Shown here piece by piece: positions 1-7,576 of a DNA stretch of 64,000 nt. Under the pieces are notes generated by a model that searched no databases, was not told the DNA's origin, and saw nothing but the letters and a program-made list of their open reading frames with translations. How positions within the stretch are numbered: position 1 is the stretch's first letter; each line of letters begins with the position of its first letter. This stretch comes from Geminicoccaceae bacterium. Its GTDB lineage: Bacteria; Pseudomonadota; Alphaproteobacteria; Geminicoccales; Geminicoccaceae. A program made the translations under genes and the position numbers. The stretch is from NCBI GenBank assembly GCA_025999455.1, contig AP024683.1:1185501-1249500 (forward strand), read 5' to 3'.

Positions 1-230
1 CCCATGCCGGCATTCACGAGGAGGACGAGCGCGCCGCGACCGGGGAAGCGGGCGAGGGCGAGCAGCGCCCCGAGCGGCAGGCCCAGCATCGCGGCGAGCG
101 CCGTCGCGGCGAGGCTCACCTCGAGCGAGAGGGCGACGATCGCCAAAAGCTCGGGGTCGGCGCTCCAGAGGAGCCGGAGCGCCGTAACCGCCGCCTCGCC
201 GATCTCGCCCGAGATGCCGAGTGGACCCAC
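1..230 (-). CDS. Tungstate-type ABC transporter permease (TupB-like), cut by the window edge
   Basis: Only the first 76 codons are present; the gene continues beyond position 1. The visible N-terminus has a short amphipathic start, then a hydrophobic segment (about residues 24-46, LLAIVALSLEVSLAATALAA) and a following GLPLGALLALARFPGR loop. This pattern is typical of the single permease of tungstate/molybdate-like ABC importers (TupB/WtpB type). A GTG start at 228-230 is chosen because it lies 7 bp after the stop of the upstream gene. The EAA loop that would confirm the family is outside the window, so the substrate is an inference from the N-terminal pattern. Confidence 0.6.
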   Translation of the reverse strand, partial: MGPLGISGEIGEAAVTALRLLWSADPELLAIVALSLEVSLAATALAAMLGLPLGALLALARFPGRGALVLLVNAGM

Positions 231-237
231 GCCGGAC

Positions 238-507
238 TCAGGGGGAGGTCGGCTGCGCGCCCTCGAGCCGGGCGATCCGCTCCTCGAGGCGCTTCAACTG
301 ACGCTGGACCCCGCCCCAGGCGATGTGCTCGCTCGAATAGCGCAGCACCATGCCGGTCAGCACGGTCATCTCGTCGCCGAGCTCGACGTCCCGGCTCTCG
401 GCTTTCTCGAGGCGGTTTCCCATCCGATCGAGCTGCTCGCGGATCTGCCGCAGCTCCTCGAGCACGCGCTGAAGCTGGGTGGCGATGAATTCCAGGCTGA
501 CCGTCAT
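238..507 (-). CDS. Small coiled-coil protein, function unknown
   Basis: An 89-residue, highly charged protein with no signal peptide or membrane segment. It has a heptad-like helix (about residues 8-40, LQRVLEELRQIREQLDRMGN) and a second Leu/Glu/Arg-rich helix near the C-terminus. The ATG at 505-507 is preceded by a purine-rich GAGGAGAAAGG about 14 bases upstream. It ends 7 bp before the permease start, so the two are probably co-transcribed. I do not recognise a named family; a small oligomeric or scaffold protein is all the sequence supports. Confidence 0.6.
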   Translation of the reverse strand: MTVSLEFIATQLQRVLEELRQIREQLDRMGNRLEKAESRDVELGDEMTVLTGMVLRYSSEHIAWGGVQRQLKRLEERIARLEGAQPTSP

Positions 508-590
508 CGGGCCGCGACCGATCCTTTCTCCTCGAAACAGTTTAGCAGAGCCCGCCGTCGCCGGCCATCGCAGGCGCCCGGGCGGCGCCG

Positions 591-1982
591 TCAGGCCATG
601 GGCCATGGCGGCAAAGGTGCCCGGAGCCGTTCGAAGGCCCGCGCCATCTGCAAGACGCCCCGATCGTCGAAGCGCTTGCCGACGATCTGCAGGCCGATCG
701 GCAGCCCTTCCGGATCGACCCCGCAGGGGACCGAGCAAGCCGGCTGCTCGGACTGGTTGAAGGGGGCCGTGAACACGATGTGCTCGAAAGGCCGCTCCAG
801 ATCGTTTCCGGGGCAGGCGTCCTCGGCCGCGAAGGGCGGGATCGGCAGGGTCGGGGTCAAGAGATAGTCGACGCGGTTCAGCACCGCCTGGCAGCGGGCG
901 CGCATCTCGAACAGCTTGGCGAGCGCGCGTGCCCCCTCGATCGCGCTCGAACGCACCGCCGCCATCGCCCAGTCGCGCACGAAGGGGAGGCATCCGGCCA
1001 GTCGCTCGGGCGCGAGGTCGAGGAGCTGGGCGGCGAGCCGGGCGCGGAAGAAGAGGTCGAGGGCGTGGTAGAGCTCGGGCTCGAGGAAGGGCTCGACCGG
1101 CTCGACCACCGCCCCGGCCGCTTCGAAGCGCCGCGCCGCGTCCAGGATCGCGGCACGGATCGGCTCGGTGACCGGCAGGCCCGCGCCGATGTCGAGGCAG
1201 AGGCCGAAGCGTACGCCCTTCGGGTCACGGTCGAGGTTCGCCGCGAAGTCCTGCCGCTCGTAGGGGAGCGCCATGAAGTCGCGCGGGTCGGGCTTCGCGA
1301 GCTCGTCCATGAGGAGGGCGGCATCGCGCACGGTCCGGGTCATGGGCCCGGTCACCCGACCGAGGAAGGGCGGGTCGATCGGCACCCGGCCGAGGCTCGG
1401 CTTCAAGGCGAAGATCCCGCACCAGGCGGCCGGCAGGCGGACCGAGCCGCCGATGTCGGTGCCGAGCGCCAAAGGCCCGTAGCCGGCCGCGACCGCGGCG
1501 CCGGCCCCCGAGCTCGAGCCCGAGGTGTTCTTCGCGGGGTTCCAGGGGTTGCGGGTGACGCCGTGGAAGCTCGAGACACCCGAGGCGAGCATGCCGAAAT
1601 CGGGCATCGTGGTTTTGGCGAGGAAGACGCAGCCGGCTTCGCGCAGCCGGGCCGCGGGTGGCGCGTCGGTCCCGGCCACGGGCCCGCCGGCCAAGGCCCG
1701 GGTCCCGATCGGGGTCGGCGCCCCGGCGGTCACGATGTTGTCCTTGATCGTCACGGGCACGCCGTCGATCGGCGAGAGCGACTCGCCCCGCTGCCAGCGC
1801 GCCTCGCTCTCGCGCGCCTGCTCGAGCGCCCGGTCGGCGAAGAGCAGATAGACCGCGTTGAGGGTGCGGTCGCAGGCTTCGATGCGGTCGAGGGCGGCCT
1901 TCGTCGCCTCGACCGGGGAGAGCGTCTTCGCCCGGAAGGCGGCCGCGAGCTCGGCGGCCGAGAGATCGTGGATCGCGGTCAT
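591..1982 (-). CDS. Amidase (amidase signature family)
   Basis: A 463-residue enzyme of the amidase signature family, which hydrolyses C-N amide bonds. The Ser-cisSer-Lys triad is recognisable: Lys80 in VTIKDN, the Ser-rich loop NTSGSSSGAG (about 152-161), and the nucleophile Ser180 in DIGGSVR. The ATG at 1980-1982 follows GAGGAGACGAGC, a clear Shine-Dalgarno; the upstream in-frame extension is low-complexity Arg-rich sequence and is rejected. It is the last gene of the minus-strand run that begins with the homogentisate genes, after an AEC carrier. The substrate cannot be read from sequence; other possibilities in the family include aryl amides, indoleacetamide or allophanate-like compounds. 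There is no GatB/GatC partner, so it is not the tRNA amidotransferase subunit GatA. Confidence 0.88.
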   Translation of the reverse strand: MTAIHDLSAAELAAAFRAKTLSPVEATKAALDRIEACDRTLNAVYLLFADRALEQARESEARWQRGESLSPIDGVPVTIKDNIVTAGAPTPIGTRALAGGPVAGTDAPPAARLREAGCVFLAKTTMPDFGMLASGVSSFHGVTRNPWNPAKNTSGSSSGAGAAVAAGYGPLALGTDIGGSVRLPAAWCGIFALKPSLGRVPIDPPFLGRVTGPMTRTVRDAALLMDELAKPDPRDFMALPYERQDFAANLDRDPKGVRFGLCLDIGAGLPVTEPIRAAILDAARRFEAAGAVVEPVEPFLEPELYHALDLFFRARLAAQLLDLAPERLAGCLPFVRDWAMAAVRSSAIEGARALAKLFEMRARCQAVLNRVDYLLTPTLPIPPFAAEDACPGNDLERPFEHIVFTAPFNQSEQPACSVPCGVDPEGLPIGLQIVGKRFDDRGVLQMARAFERLRAPLPPWPMA

Positions 1983-2090
1983 GCTCGTCTCCTCTCGCCA
2001 CGGCCCCTCGCACCGGCGCTTTCCGAGCGCAAGCGCGTCCGCGCGCGACCCGCTGCGCGCGCCGGGCAAGCCGGTGCCGCGACGCTCCCC

Positions 2091-3002
2091 TCAGAGCACG
2101 AGCGAAAGAACGGCCGGGAGCGTGAGGATCGCGAGCACGGTCGTGACGGTGGTGACGGCCGCGGTGAGCTCGGCATCGCCGCCGAGCGCCCGGGCCAGGA
2201 GATAGGCCGTGCTCGAGGTCGGCACGGCGCTGCAGAGGGCCACGACGCCGAGCGCCACGCCGTCGAGGCCGGCGAGCCGGGCGAGGCCGATCGCGAGCAG
2301 GGGCTCGATCACGAGCCGGCCGAGCGCGGCGGCGACCAACACGCCGAGGGCCCGCTGGCCGCGCACGGGCTCGAGGGCCGCACCCATGGCGAGGAGGCCG
2401 AGCGCGAGCGTGGCGCGGCCGAGGACGAGGAGGGCGTCCTGGAGAAAGCGGGGCAAGGGCGGGCCCAAAAAGTTCCAAGCGAGCCCCGCGATGCAGGCGA
2501 GCAGCAAAGGATTGGTCGCGAGGCCGCGCAGGACGGCGAGCCGGGCGCCGGACCCGCCGCCGTGACGGGCGAGGACCCAAACACTCACGAGGTTGGCCAT
2601 GGGCGTGAGCGAGCCCACCGCCACCGCGGCGGGCCCGAGGGCCGCCGGGCCGAACAGGAGGGGGGCGAGGGCGAGGGCCGTGTAGCTGTTCCAGCGGACG
2701 ACCCCTTGAACGAGCGCCCCGAGCCGCGGGCCGTCGAGGGAAAGCGGTCGGCGGAGCGCGAAGGCGAGCGCCGCCATCGCGAGCTGGGCGGCGACGAGCA
2801 CGAGGGCGATCTTGGCGGCCTCGGCACTGCCGAGATCGGCCCGGGCGAGCTCGACGAAGATCAGGCAGGGGAAGAGGACGAAATAGGTGAGCCGCTCGAG
2901 CGGCGCCCAGGAGGGGGCGGGGATCGCGCCGCTGCGCCGCAGCACGAGCCCCAAGGCGACGACCAGCGCCACGGTGAGGAGCGCCTCGGCGACGACGGCC
3001 AT
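2091..3002 (-). CDS. AEC family transporter (auxin efflux carrier-like permease)
   Basis: A 303-residue integral membrane protein with about ten hydrophobic segments covering almost its whole length. The N-terminus and the PLERLTYFVLFPCLIF stretch (about residues 34-49), with a conserved NSYTALALAP region further in, match the AEC family of secondary carriers, which move small organic acids or related anions. It lies between maiA-like and amidase genes on the same strand, so it may import or export a substrate or product of the ring-degradation pathway. That is inference from position only. The ATG at 3000-3002 has no strong ribosome binding site. Confidence 0.85.
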   Translation of the reverse strand: MAVVAEALLTVALVVALGLVLRRSGAIPAPSWAPLERLTYFVLFPCLIFVELARADLGSAEAAKIALVLVAAQLAMAALAFALRRPLSLDGPRLGALVQGVVRWNSYTALALAPLLFGPAALGPAAVAVGSLTPMANLVSVWVLARHGGGSGARLAVLRGLATNPLLLACIAGLAWNFLGPPLPRFLQDALLVLGRATLALGLLAMGAALEPVRGQRALGVLVAAALGRLVIEPLLAIGLARLAGLDGVALGVVALCSAVPTSSTAYLLARALGGDAELTAAVTTVTTVLAILTLPAVLSLVL

Positions 3003-3096
3003 GGCCGCCGCCTAGCGCCGCTTCGTTCGGCCGGCAAGTTTCGCCGGGCGAGCGAGGTGCGGGTGAACCGCGCAGGCCCGCGAGCGGATCGGTCGT

Positions 3097-3741
3097 TCAG
3101 CCGCGCGGCGCGTCGGGCTGAGCTTCGGGGGCGGCGCGACGGACGGCCGGCAGCGCCGACATGGCGGCATCCGCCTCGCGCAGGCGCGGGAAGGGGTCGA
3201 GCGGGAAGCCGTAGCGGCGGGCGTTGTAGAGCTGCGGGACGAGCAGGCAATCGGCGAGGCTCGGGGCGGCGCCGAAGCAGAAGGGCCCGGGTGTGTCCCC
3301 GATCATCCGCTCGCAGGCCGAAAGTCCCGCCTCGAGCCAGCGATGGTGCCAACGGGTCTGCGCCGCCTCGTCGAGCCGGAGCTCGTCCGCGAGGTAGCGG
3401 CGGACGGCGAGGTTCGAGAGCGGGGCCACCTCACAGGCGATCGCCAGGGCGAAGGCCCGCACCCGGGCGCGCGCCGAGGGCTCGGACGGCAAGAGCGGCG
3501 GGGTCGGGAAGGTCTCCTCGAGCCATTCGAGGATCGCGAGCGATTGGACGAGCGGGACCCCGTCGACCTCGAGGGTGGGGACGAGGGCTTGCGGATGTCT
3601 GGCACGGTAGGCCGGGTCGGCCTGCTCGCCGCGCACGAGATCGACGGCCCGATACTCGTAGTCGAGGCCCTTGAGGGCGAGGGCGATCCGCACGCGATAG
3701 GAAGCCGAGGAACGCCAATAGCTCCAGAGCACGAGCTTCAT
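3097..3741 (-). CDS. maiA: Maleylacetoacetate isomerase (zeta-class glutathione S-transferase)
   Basis: A 214-residue cytosolic glutathione transferase. The N-terminal thioredoxin fold carries YWRSSASYRVRIAL (about residues 8-21), the signature of zeta-class enzymes, with the catalytic Ser in SSAS. The PTLEVDGVPLVQSLAILEWL stretch holds the cis-Pro and glutathione-binding elements; the C-terminal helical domain follows. The enzyme isomerises maleylacetoacetate to fumarylacetoacetate with glutathione, between homogentisate dioxygenase and fumarylacetoacetase. Its ATG overlaps the stop of the DUF2783 gene as ATGA, indicating translational coupling. Position in the homogentisate cluster supports the call strongly. 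Confidence 0.92.
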   Translation of the reverse strand: MKLVLWSYWRSSASYRVRIALALKGLDYEYRAVDLVRGEQADPAYRARHPQALVPTLEVDGVPLVQSLAILEWLEETFPTPPLLPSEPSARARVRAFALAIACEVAPLSNLAVRRYLADELRLDEAAQTRWHHRWLEAGLSACERMIGDTPGPFCFGAAPSLADCLLVPQLYNARRYGFPLDPFPRLREADAAMSALPAVRRAAPEAQPDAPRG

Positions 3742-3968
3742 TCGCGGGCCTCCTCGGGCGGTTCGACGGGCTTGCCGAGGGCCGTGCGGGCGGCGGCGAT
3801 CGCCACGTCCAGCCGCTGCGGGTCGCCGAGGGCTTCGACGAGCAAGAGGACGAGGGCGGCATCGAGCCGCCGGCTCTCCTCGGGCGACAGATCACGGTGG
3901 GCGCGCACGAGGCGCACGAACAGAGCGTCCGGGTCGACCGTGCGCGAGCGGGCCTCGGCGTCGCTCAT
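3738..3968 (-). CDS. DUF2783 small protein of the homogentisate cluster
   Basis: A 76-residue acidic helical protein with no signal or membrane segment; core LVRAHRDLSPEESRRLDAAL and LGDPQRLDVAIAAAR. It matches my knowledge of DUF2783 proteins, which are found next to FAD-dependent monooxygenases in such clusters. It overlaps both neighbours by 4 bp: its ATG uses the TGA of the monooxygenase upstream and its stop runs into the maiA start. Such tight coupling suggests stoichiometric expression with the monooxygenase, perhaps as a small accessory subunit, but no biochemical role is known to me. Confidence 0.82.
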   Translation of the reverse strand: MSDAEARSRTVDPDALFVRLVRAHRDLSPEESRRLDAALVLLLVEALGDPQRLDVAIAAARTALGKPVEPPEEARE

Positions 3969-5551
3969 CACGCGATTCCTCCGGGGGCCGCCCGGCCCCA
4001 CAGGCGATCGAGTGCCGCGCGGATCCGGGCCGGATCGGGAGCGCGGAACCGAGCGGCGACGTGCTGGTCGGGCCGCAGGAGATAGGTCGTACCGCGCTTC
4101 GCGTCCCAGCGTTCGGCCGCGAGCCCCTCGGCCGGGACCACCACACGCCGGACCCCTTCGATCGCCGGGGCTTCGGCGCCGAAGACGAGGAGCACGGGCT
4201 CGCCGCCCAGATGCTGCAGGAGGAAGCGCCCGTCCGGAAGCGGCGCGTCGATCGCCGGGGCGCCCGGCTCCGGTCCGAGGGCCCAATCCGCCTCGTCGGG
4301 TGTCGAGAGTGGGCTTCGCCGGTAGCTGTGGGGTGTGGAGAGCCGGCCGGCGTTCACCATGCGGCGGGCGAAGGCGTGGTCCTTGGCCAAGAGGAGCACG
4401 GCGTCGCGGTAGGCGCGAGCGGCCTCGGTGCGCGGCGTGATGAAGTCGGTCGCGCGCGTCGAGTGCAGGATGTTCTCGTCGGCAGCCGGGATCCGCTCGG
4501 CCTCGTAGCTGTCGAGCAGGCGCTCGGGGGCCCGGCCGTCGAGGACCGCGGCGAGCTTCCAGGCGAGATTGTCGGCGTCCTGGACGCCGCCGTTGCCGCC
4601 GCGGGCGCCGAACGGGCTCACCTGGTGCGCGCTGTCGCCCACGAAGAGGATCCGGCCGTGGCGGAAGCGCTCGAGCCTCCGGCAGCGGAAGGTGTAGACG
4701 CTCACCCATTCGAGCTCGAAGGGGACTTCGGGGCCGAGCATGGTGCGGATCCGGGCGCCCACCCGCTGCGGATCCTTTTCGGCCTCGGGATCGGCCTCGG
4801 CGCCGAGCTGGAAGTCGATCCGCCACATCGAATCGGGCTGCTTGTGCAACAGCACCGACTGGCCCGGATGGAAGGGCGGGTCGAACCAGAAGCGCCGTTC
4901 GGCCGGCATCTCGAAGCCCTCGATCACCACGTCGGCGATCAAGAAGCGGTCGCGGAAGACCTTGCCGAGGAAGGGCAGGCCCAGGGCTTCGCGCACCCGC
5001 GAGCGGGCGCCGTCGCAGGCGAGGAGCCAAGCCGCGTCGAGCCGATAGTCGCCCTCCGGCGTCACGACGCGGAGCTCGACCCCGTCTTCGCGCGGGACCA
5101 GGTCCTCGACCCGGTTCTTCCAGCGCAGATCGACGCGGCCCGAGGCTTCGCACGCCTCGACCAGCCACTCCTCGACGTAATATTGCTGGAGGTTGACGAA
5201 GGCCGGCATGCGGTGGCCGGGCTCGGGCAAGAGGTCGAACTCGTAAGCGAGCCGGTCACCGAAGAAGACCTTGCCGACCTTCCAGGTGACTCCCTTGTCG
5301 AGCAGCCGTTGGCCGAGGCCGAGCCGGTCGTAGATCTCGAGGGTTCGCTTCGACCAGCAGATCGCGCGCGAGCCGACGCTCACCGTGTCGTCGTCGTCGA
5401 GGACGATCGTGGCGATCCCGTGAAGGGCGAGGTCGAGGGCGAGCGTGAGGCCGACCACGCCCGCGCCGACGAGCACGACCGGCGCGCTGCCGCGCCCGGC
5501 CGCGAGCTCCGGCGGGCGGCGGAACGGGTAGACCGGGTTGACGCGGCGCAC
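3968..5551 (-). CDS. FAD-dependent monooxygenase (MhpA/PheA-like aromatic hydroxylase)
   Basis: A 527-residue class A flavoprotein monooxygenase. The dinucleotide fold GAGVVGLTLALDLA is near residues 29-42, the DG motif is in ACDGARSRVREALG, and the second FAD motif is GDSAHQVSPFGARGGNGG followed by QDADNLAWKLA. The C-terminal thioredoxin-like domain is retained, as in 3-(3-hydroxyphenyl)propionate hydroxylase. It would hydroxylate a phenolic acid with NAD(P)H and O2, feeding the ring-cleavage enzymes next to it. The start is GTG at 5549-5551, 15 bp after the MBL stop. The exact substrate (for example a hydroxyphenylacetate yielding homogentisate) is inferred from context. Confidence 0.88.
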   Translation of the reverse strand: MRRVNPVYPFRRPPELAAGRGSAPVVLVGAGVVGLTLALDLALHGIATIVLDDDDTVSVGSRAICWSKRTLEIYDRLGLGQRLLDKGVTWKVGKVFFGDRLAYEFDLLPEPGHRMPAFVNLQQYYVEEWLVEACEASGRVDLRWKNRVEDLVPREDGVELRVVTPEGDYRLDAAWLLACDGARSRVREALGLPFLGKVFRDRFLIADVVIEGFEMPAERRFWFDPPFHPGQSVLLHKQPDSMWRIDFQLGAEADPEAEKDPQRVGARIRTMLGPEVPFELEWVSVYTFRCRRLERFRHGRILFVGDSAHQVSPFGARGGNGGVQDADNLAWKLAAVLDGRAPERLLDSYEAERIPAADENILHSTRATDFITPRTEAARAYRDAVLLLAKDHAFARRMVNAGRLSTPHSYRRSPLSTPDEADWALGPEPGAPAIDAPLPDGRFLLQHLGGEPVLLVFGAEAPAIEGVRRVVVPAEGLAAERWDAKRGTTYLLRPDQHVAARFRAPDPARIRAALDRLWGRAAPGGIA

Positions 5552-5566
5552 GGCGGGCTCACCCGA

Positions 5567-6553
5567 TCAAGGCCCGCCCGAGCCGGGCATGGGTACGACC
5601 TCTTCGCCTTCGAGTGCCTGCCAGAGCGCCCGGTCGCGCTCGGCCGTCCAGACCCGCGGCCGGTCGATGCCCTGGGCCTCGTCGTAGGCCCGGGCGACGT
5701 TGAAGGGCATGCAATGGTCGAAGATGACCCAGGCGCCGAATTCCGGCCGCATCGCCGCCATCGCCGCGGCATAAGCCTCTTTGAGCGGGGCCCCCTGCCG
5801 GGCGCGCGGGCCGACGATCGCCGTGAGCCGGGTCACGAAGGCCTCGGTCCCCTCGATCGCGAGCCGGCATTCGGCGGCGGTCCGGGCGGCCCGGCCGCGG
5901 CCCGGGACGAGCGCTTCGGGCTCGAGCGCCCGCAACCGGGCGAGCGTGCCCGGCCAATCGGCGAGATGCGCGTCGCCACAATAAGGCGTGGCGCCGAACT
6001 CGACGATGTCGCCCGCGAAGAGGACCCGCTCCTTCGGCAGCCAGACGATCGTGTCGCCCTTGGTGTGGGCGCGGCCGGCGTGGATGATGCGGACCTCGCG
6101 CGAGCCGAGCCGGAGGGTCATCGAGCTCGCGAAGGTGAGCGTGGGCCAGGTGAGCCCCGGGATCGTCTCCTTGCCGCGGAAGAGGCGGGGAAAGCGGCCG
6201 ATCTCGCTTTCCATGTCCTCCCGGCCGCGTTCGACGACGAGCTCGCGGGTGGCATCGGATGCGACGACGTGGTCGGCACCGTAGGCCGAAGCGCCGAGCA
6301 CGCGCACCGCATGGTAGTGCGAGAGGACGAGCCAGCGGATCGGCTTGTCGGTGACGCTGCGGATCTTCTCGATCACGCCGCGGGCCATGGCCGGGGTCGC
6401 CTGGGCGTCGACGACGAGCACGCCATCGTCGCCCACGATCACGCCGGAATTGGGGTCGCCCTCGGCGGTGTAGGCGTAGAGCCCGGGGCCGATCTCCTCG
6501 AAGCTCACTTTCTTCTCGGTGAGGTCGGCGGTGCTCGCGAAGGCCTTGCTCAT
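5567..6553 (-). CDS. MBL-fold hydrolase with altered zinc motif, homogentisate cluster
   Basis: A 328-residue metallo-beta-lactamase-fold protein. The core strand order is visible (GVIVGDDGVLVVDAQAT, then the loop LVLSHYHAVRVLGAS, then HAGRAHTKGDTIVWLP and VLFAGDIVEF). The canonical HxHxDH zinc motif reads H-Y-H-A-V-R, so the Asp and third His are missing while the first two His, the later His of HTKGDT and the Asp of AGDIVE remain. I checked this stretch against the bases at about 6296-6343. It therefore binds metal differently or only one metal. The ATG at 6551-6553 overlaps the FAH-family stop (ATGA). A thioesterase or lactone hydrolase role in the pathway is possible but unproven. Confidence 0.85.
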   Translation of the reverse strand: MSKAFASTADLTEKKVSFEEIGPGLYAYTAEGDPNSGVIVGDDGVLVVDAQATPAMARGVIEKIRSVTDKPIRWLVLSHYHAVRVLGASAYGADHVVASDATRELVVERGREDMESEIGRFPRLFRGKETIPGLTWPTLTFASSMTLRLGSREVRIIHAGRAHTKGDTIVWLPKERVLFAGDIVEFGATPYCGDAHLADWPGTLARLRALEPEALVPGRGRAARTAAECRLAIEGTEAFVTRLTAIVGPRARQGAPLKEAYAAAMAAMRPEFGAWVIFDHCMPFNVARAYDEAQGIDRPRVWTAERDRALWQALEGEEVVPMPGSGGP

Positions 6554-7569
6554 GCCCGGCTCCGGCTCCAGGCGACGACCTTCTGGTCGATCGCCCCGAA
6601 GATCGATCGGCCCTCGGCATCGACCATCTCGATCCGGATGGTCGAGCCCGGCCGCATGAAGGGTGTCGAAGGCCGCCCGTCGCGGATCGTCTCGACCATC
6701 CGCGCTTCGGCGATGCAGGCGAAGCCCACCCCGCCGCGTTCGACCTCCGCCGTCTCGAGCGGCTGACGGTTCGAGACCGTCCCCGAGCCGATGATCGAGC
6801 CGGCGGCGAGCGTGCGGGTGCGGGCGGCGTGGGCGATCAGCTCCGGGAAGGAGAACTGCATGTCGCGGCCGGATTCGACCCGGCCGAAGAGCTTCCCGTC
6901 GAGCGTGCAGAGGAGGCGGCCGTGGAGCTTGGCTCCGTCCCACATCGGCCCGAGCTCGTCCGGGGTGACGGCCACGGGCGAGAAGGCCGAGGCGGGCTTC
7001 GATTGGAAGAAGCCGAAACCCTTGGCGAGCTCGGCCGGGATCAGATTGCGCAGGCTCACGTCGTTGACGAGGAGGAGGAGCCGGATGGCGGCGGCCGCCT
7101 CCTCGACCGTGGCGGCCATCGGCACGTCGTCGGTGACGACCGCGACCTCGGCCTCGAAATCGAGCCCGAAGCCTTCGTCGATCAGTGGGATGGGCTCGCA
7201 GGGGCCTAGGAAGCCGTCCGAGCCGCCCTGGTACATCAAGGGATCGGTCAAGAAGGAAGGCGGCATCTCGGCACCGCGGGCGCGGCGGACGAGCTCGACG
7301 TGGTTCAAATAGGCCGAGCCGTCGGCCCATTGATAGGCGCGCGGCAGGGGCGAGGCGCAGGCGGTCGGATCGAAGGGGAACGCACCGGGCGCCCGGCCCG
7401 CCTCGAGCGCCCTCGCCTCCTCGCGCAAGAGCGGGGCGAGCTCCGCCCAATTGTCGAGGAGCTGCTGGAGCGTCGAGGCGGCGTGGGCCCGGACCGCCCG
7501 GGTGAGATCGGCCGAGACGAGGCAGAGCCGCCCGTCCCGGCCGCCTTCCCGCAAGCTCGCGAGCTTCAC
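6550..7569 (-). CDS. Fumarylacetoacetate hydrolase family protein
   Basis: A 339-residue FAH-fold enzyme. Metal ligands are in the usual pattern: E-x-E in GLDFEAEVAVVTDD, followed by LVNDVSLRNLIPAELAKGF and the FQSKPASAFSPVAVTPDEL stretch. GTVSNRQPLETAEV occupies the region where canonical FAH has its GT motif. Within a cluster containing homogentisate dioxygenase and maleylacetoacetate isomerase, it should cleave fumarylacetoacetate to fumarate and acetoacetate. It is shorter than eukaryotic FAH (about 420 residues) and resembles the bacterial 330-residue branch. GTG start at 7567-7569, immediately after the dioxygenase stop; its own stop overlaps the MBL start. Confidence 0.88.
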   Translation of the reverse strand: MKLASLREGGRDGRLCLVSADLTRAVRAHAASTLQQLLDNWAELAPLLREEARALEAGRAPGAFPFDPTACASPLPRAYQWADGSAYLNHVELVRRARGAEMPPSFLTDPLMYQGGSDGFLGPCEPIPLIDEGFGLDFEAEVAVVTDDVPMAATVEEAAAAIRLLLLVNDVSLRNLIPAELAKGFGFFQSKPASAFSPVAVTPDELGPMWDGAKLHGRLLCTLDGKLFGRVESGRDMQFSFPELIAHAARTRTLAAGSIIGSGTVSNRQPLETAEVERGGVGFACIAEARMVETIRDGRPSTPFMRPGSTIRIEMVDAEGRSIFGAIDQKVVAWSRSRA

Positions 7570-7576
7570 CCGCGCC

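Noticed and set aside
780-3674. Plus-strand open frame of 964 codons
   Set aside because: It is an Arg/Gly/Glu-rich shadow opposite clear amidase, AEC and isomerase genes; GC-rich DNA leaves such frames open.
4061-6766. Plus-strand open frame of 901 codons
   Set aside because: It is antisense to the FAD monooxygenase and MBL genes and has shadow composition.
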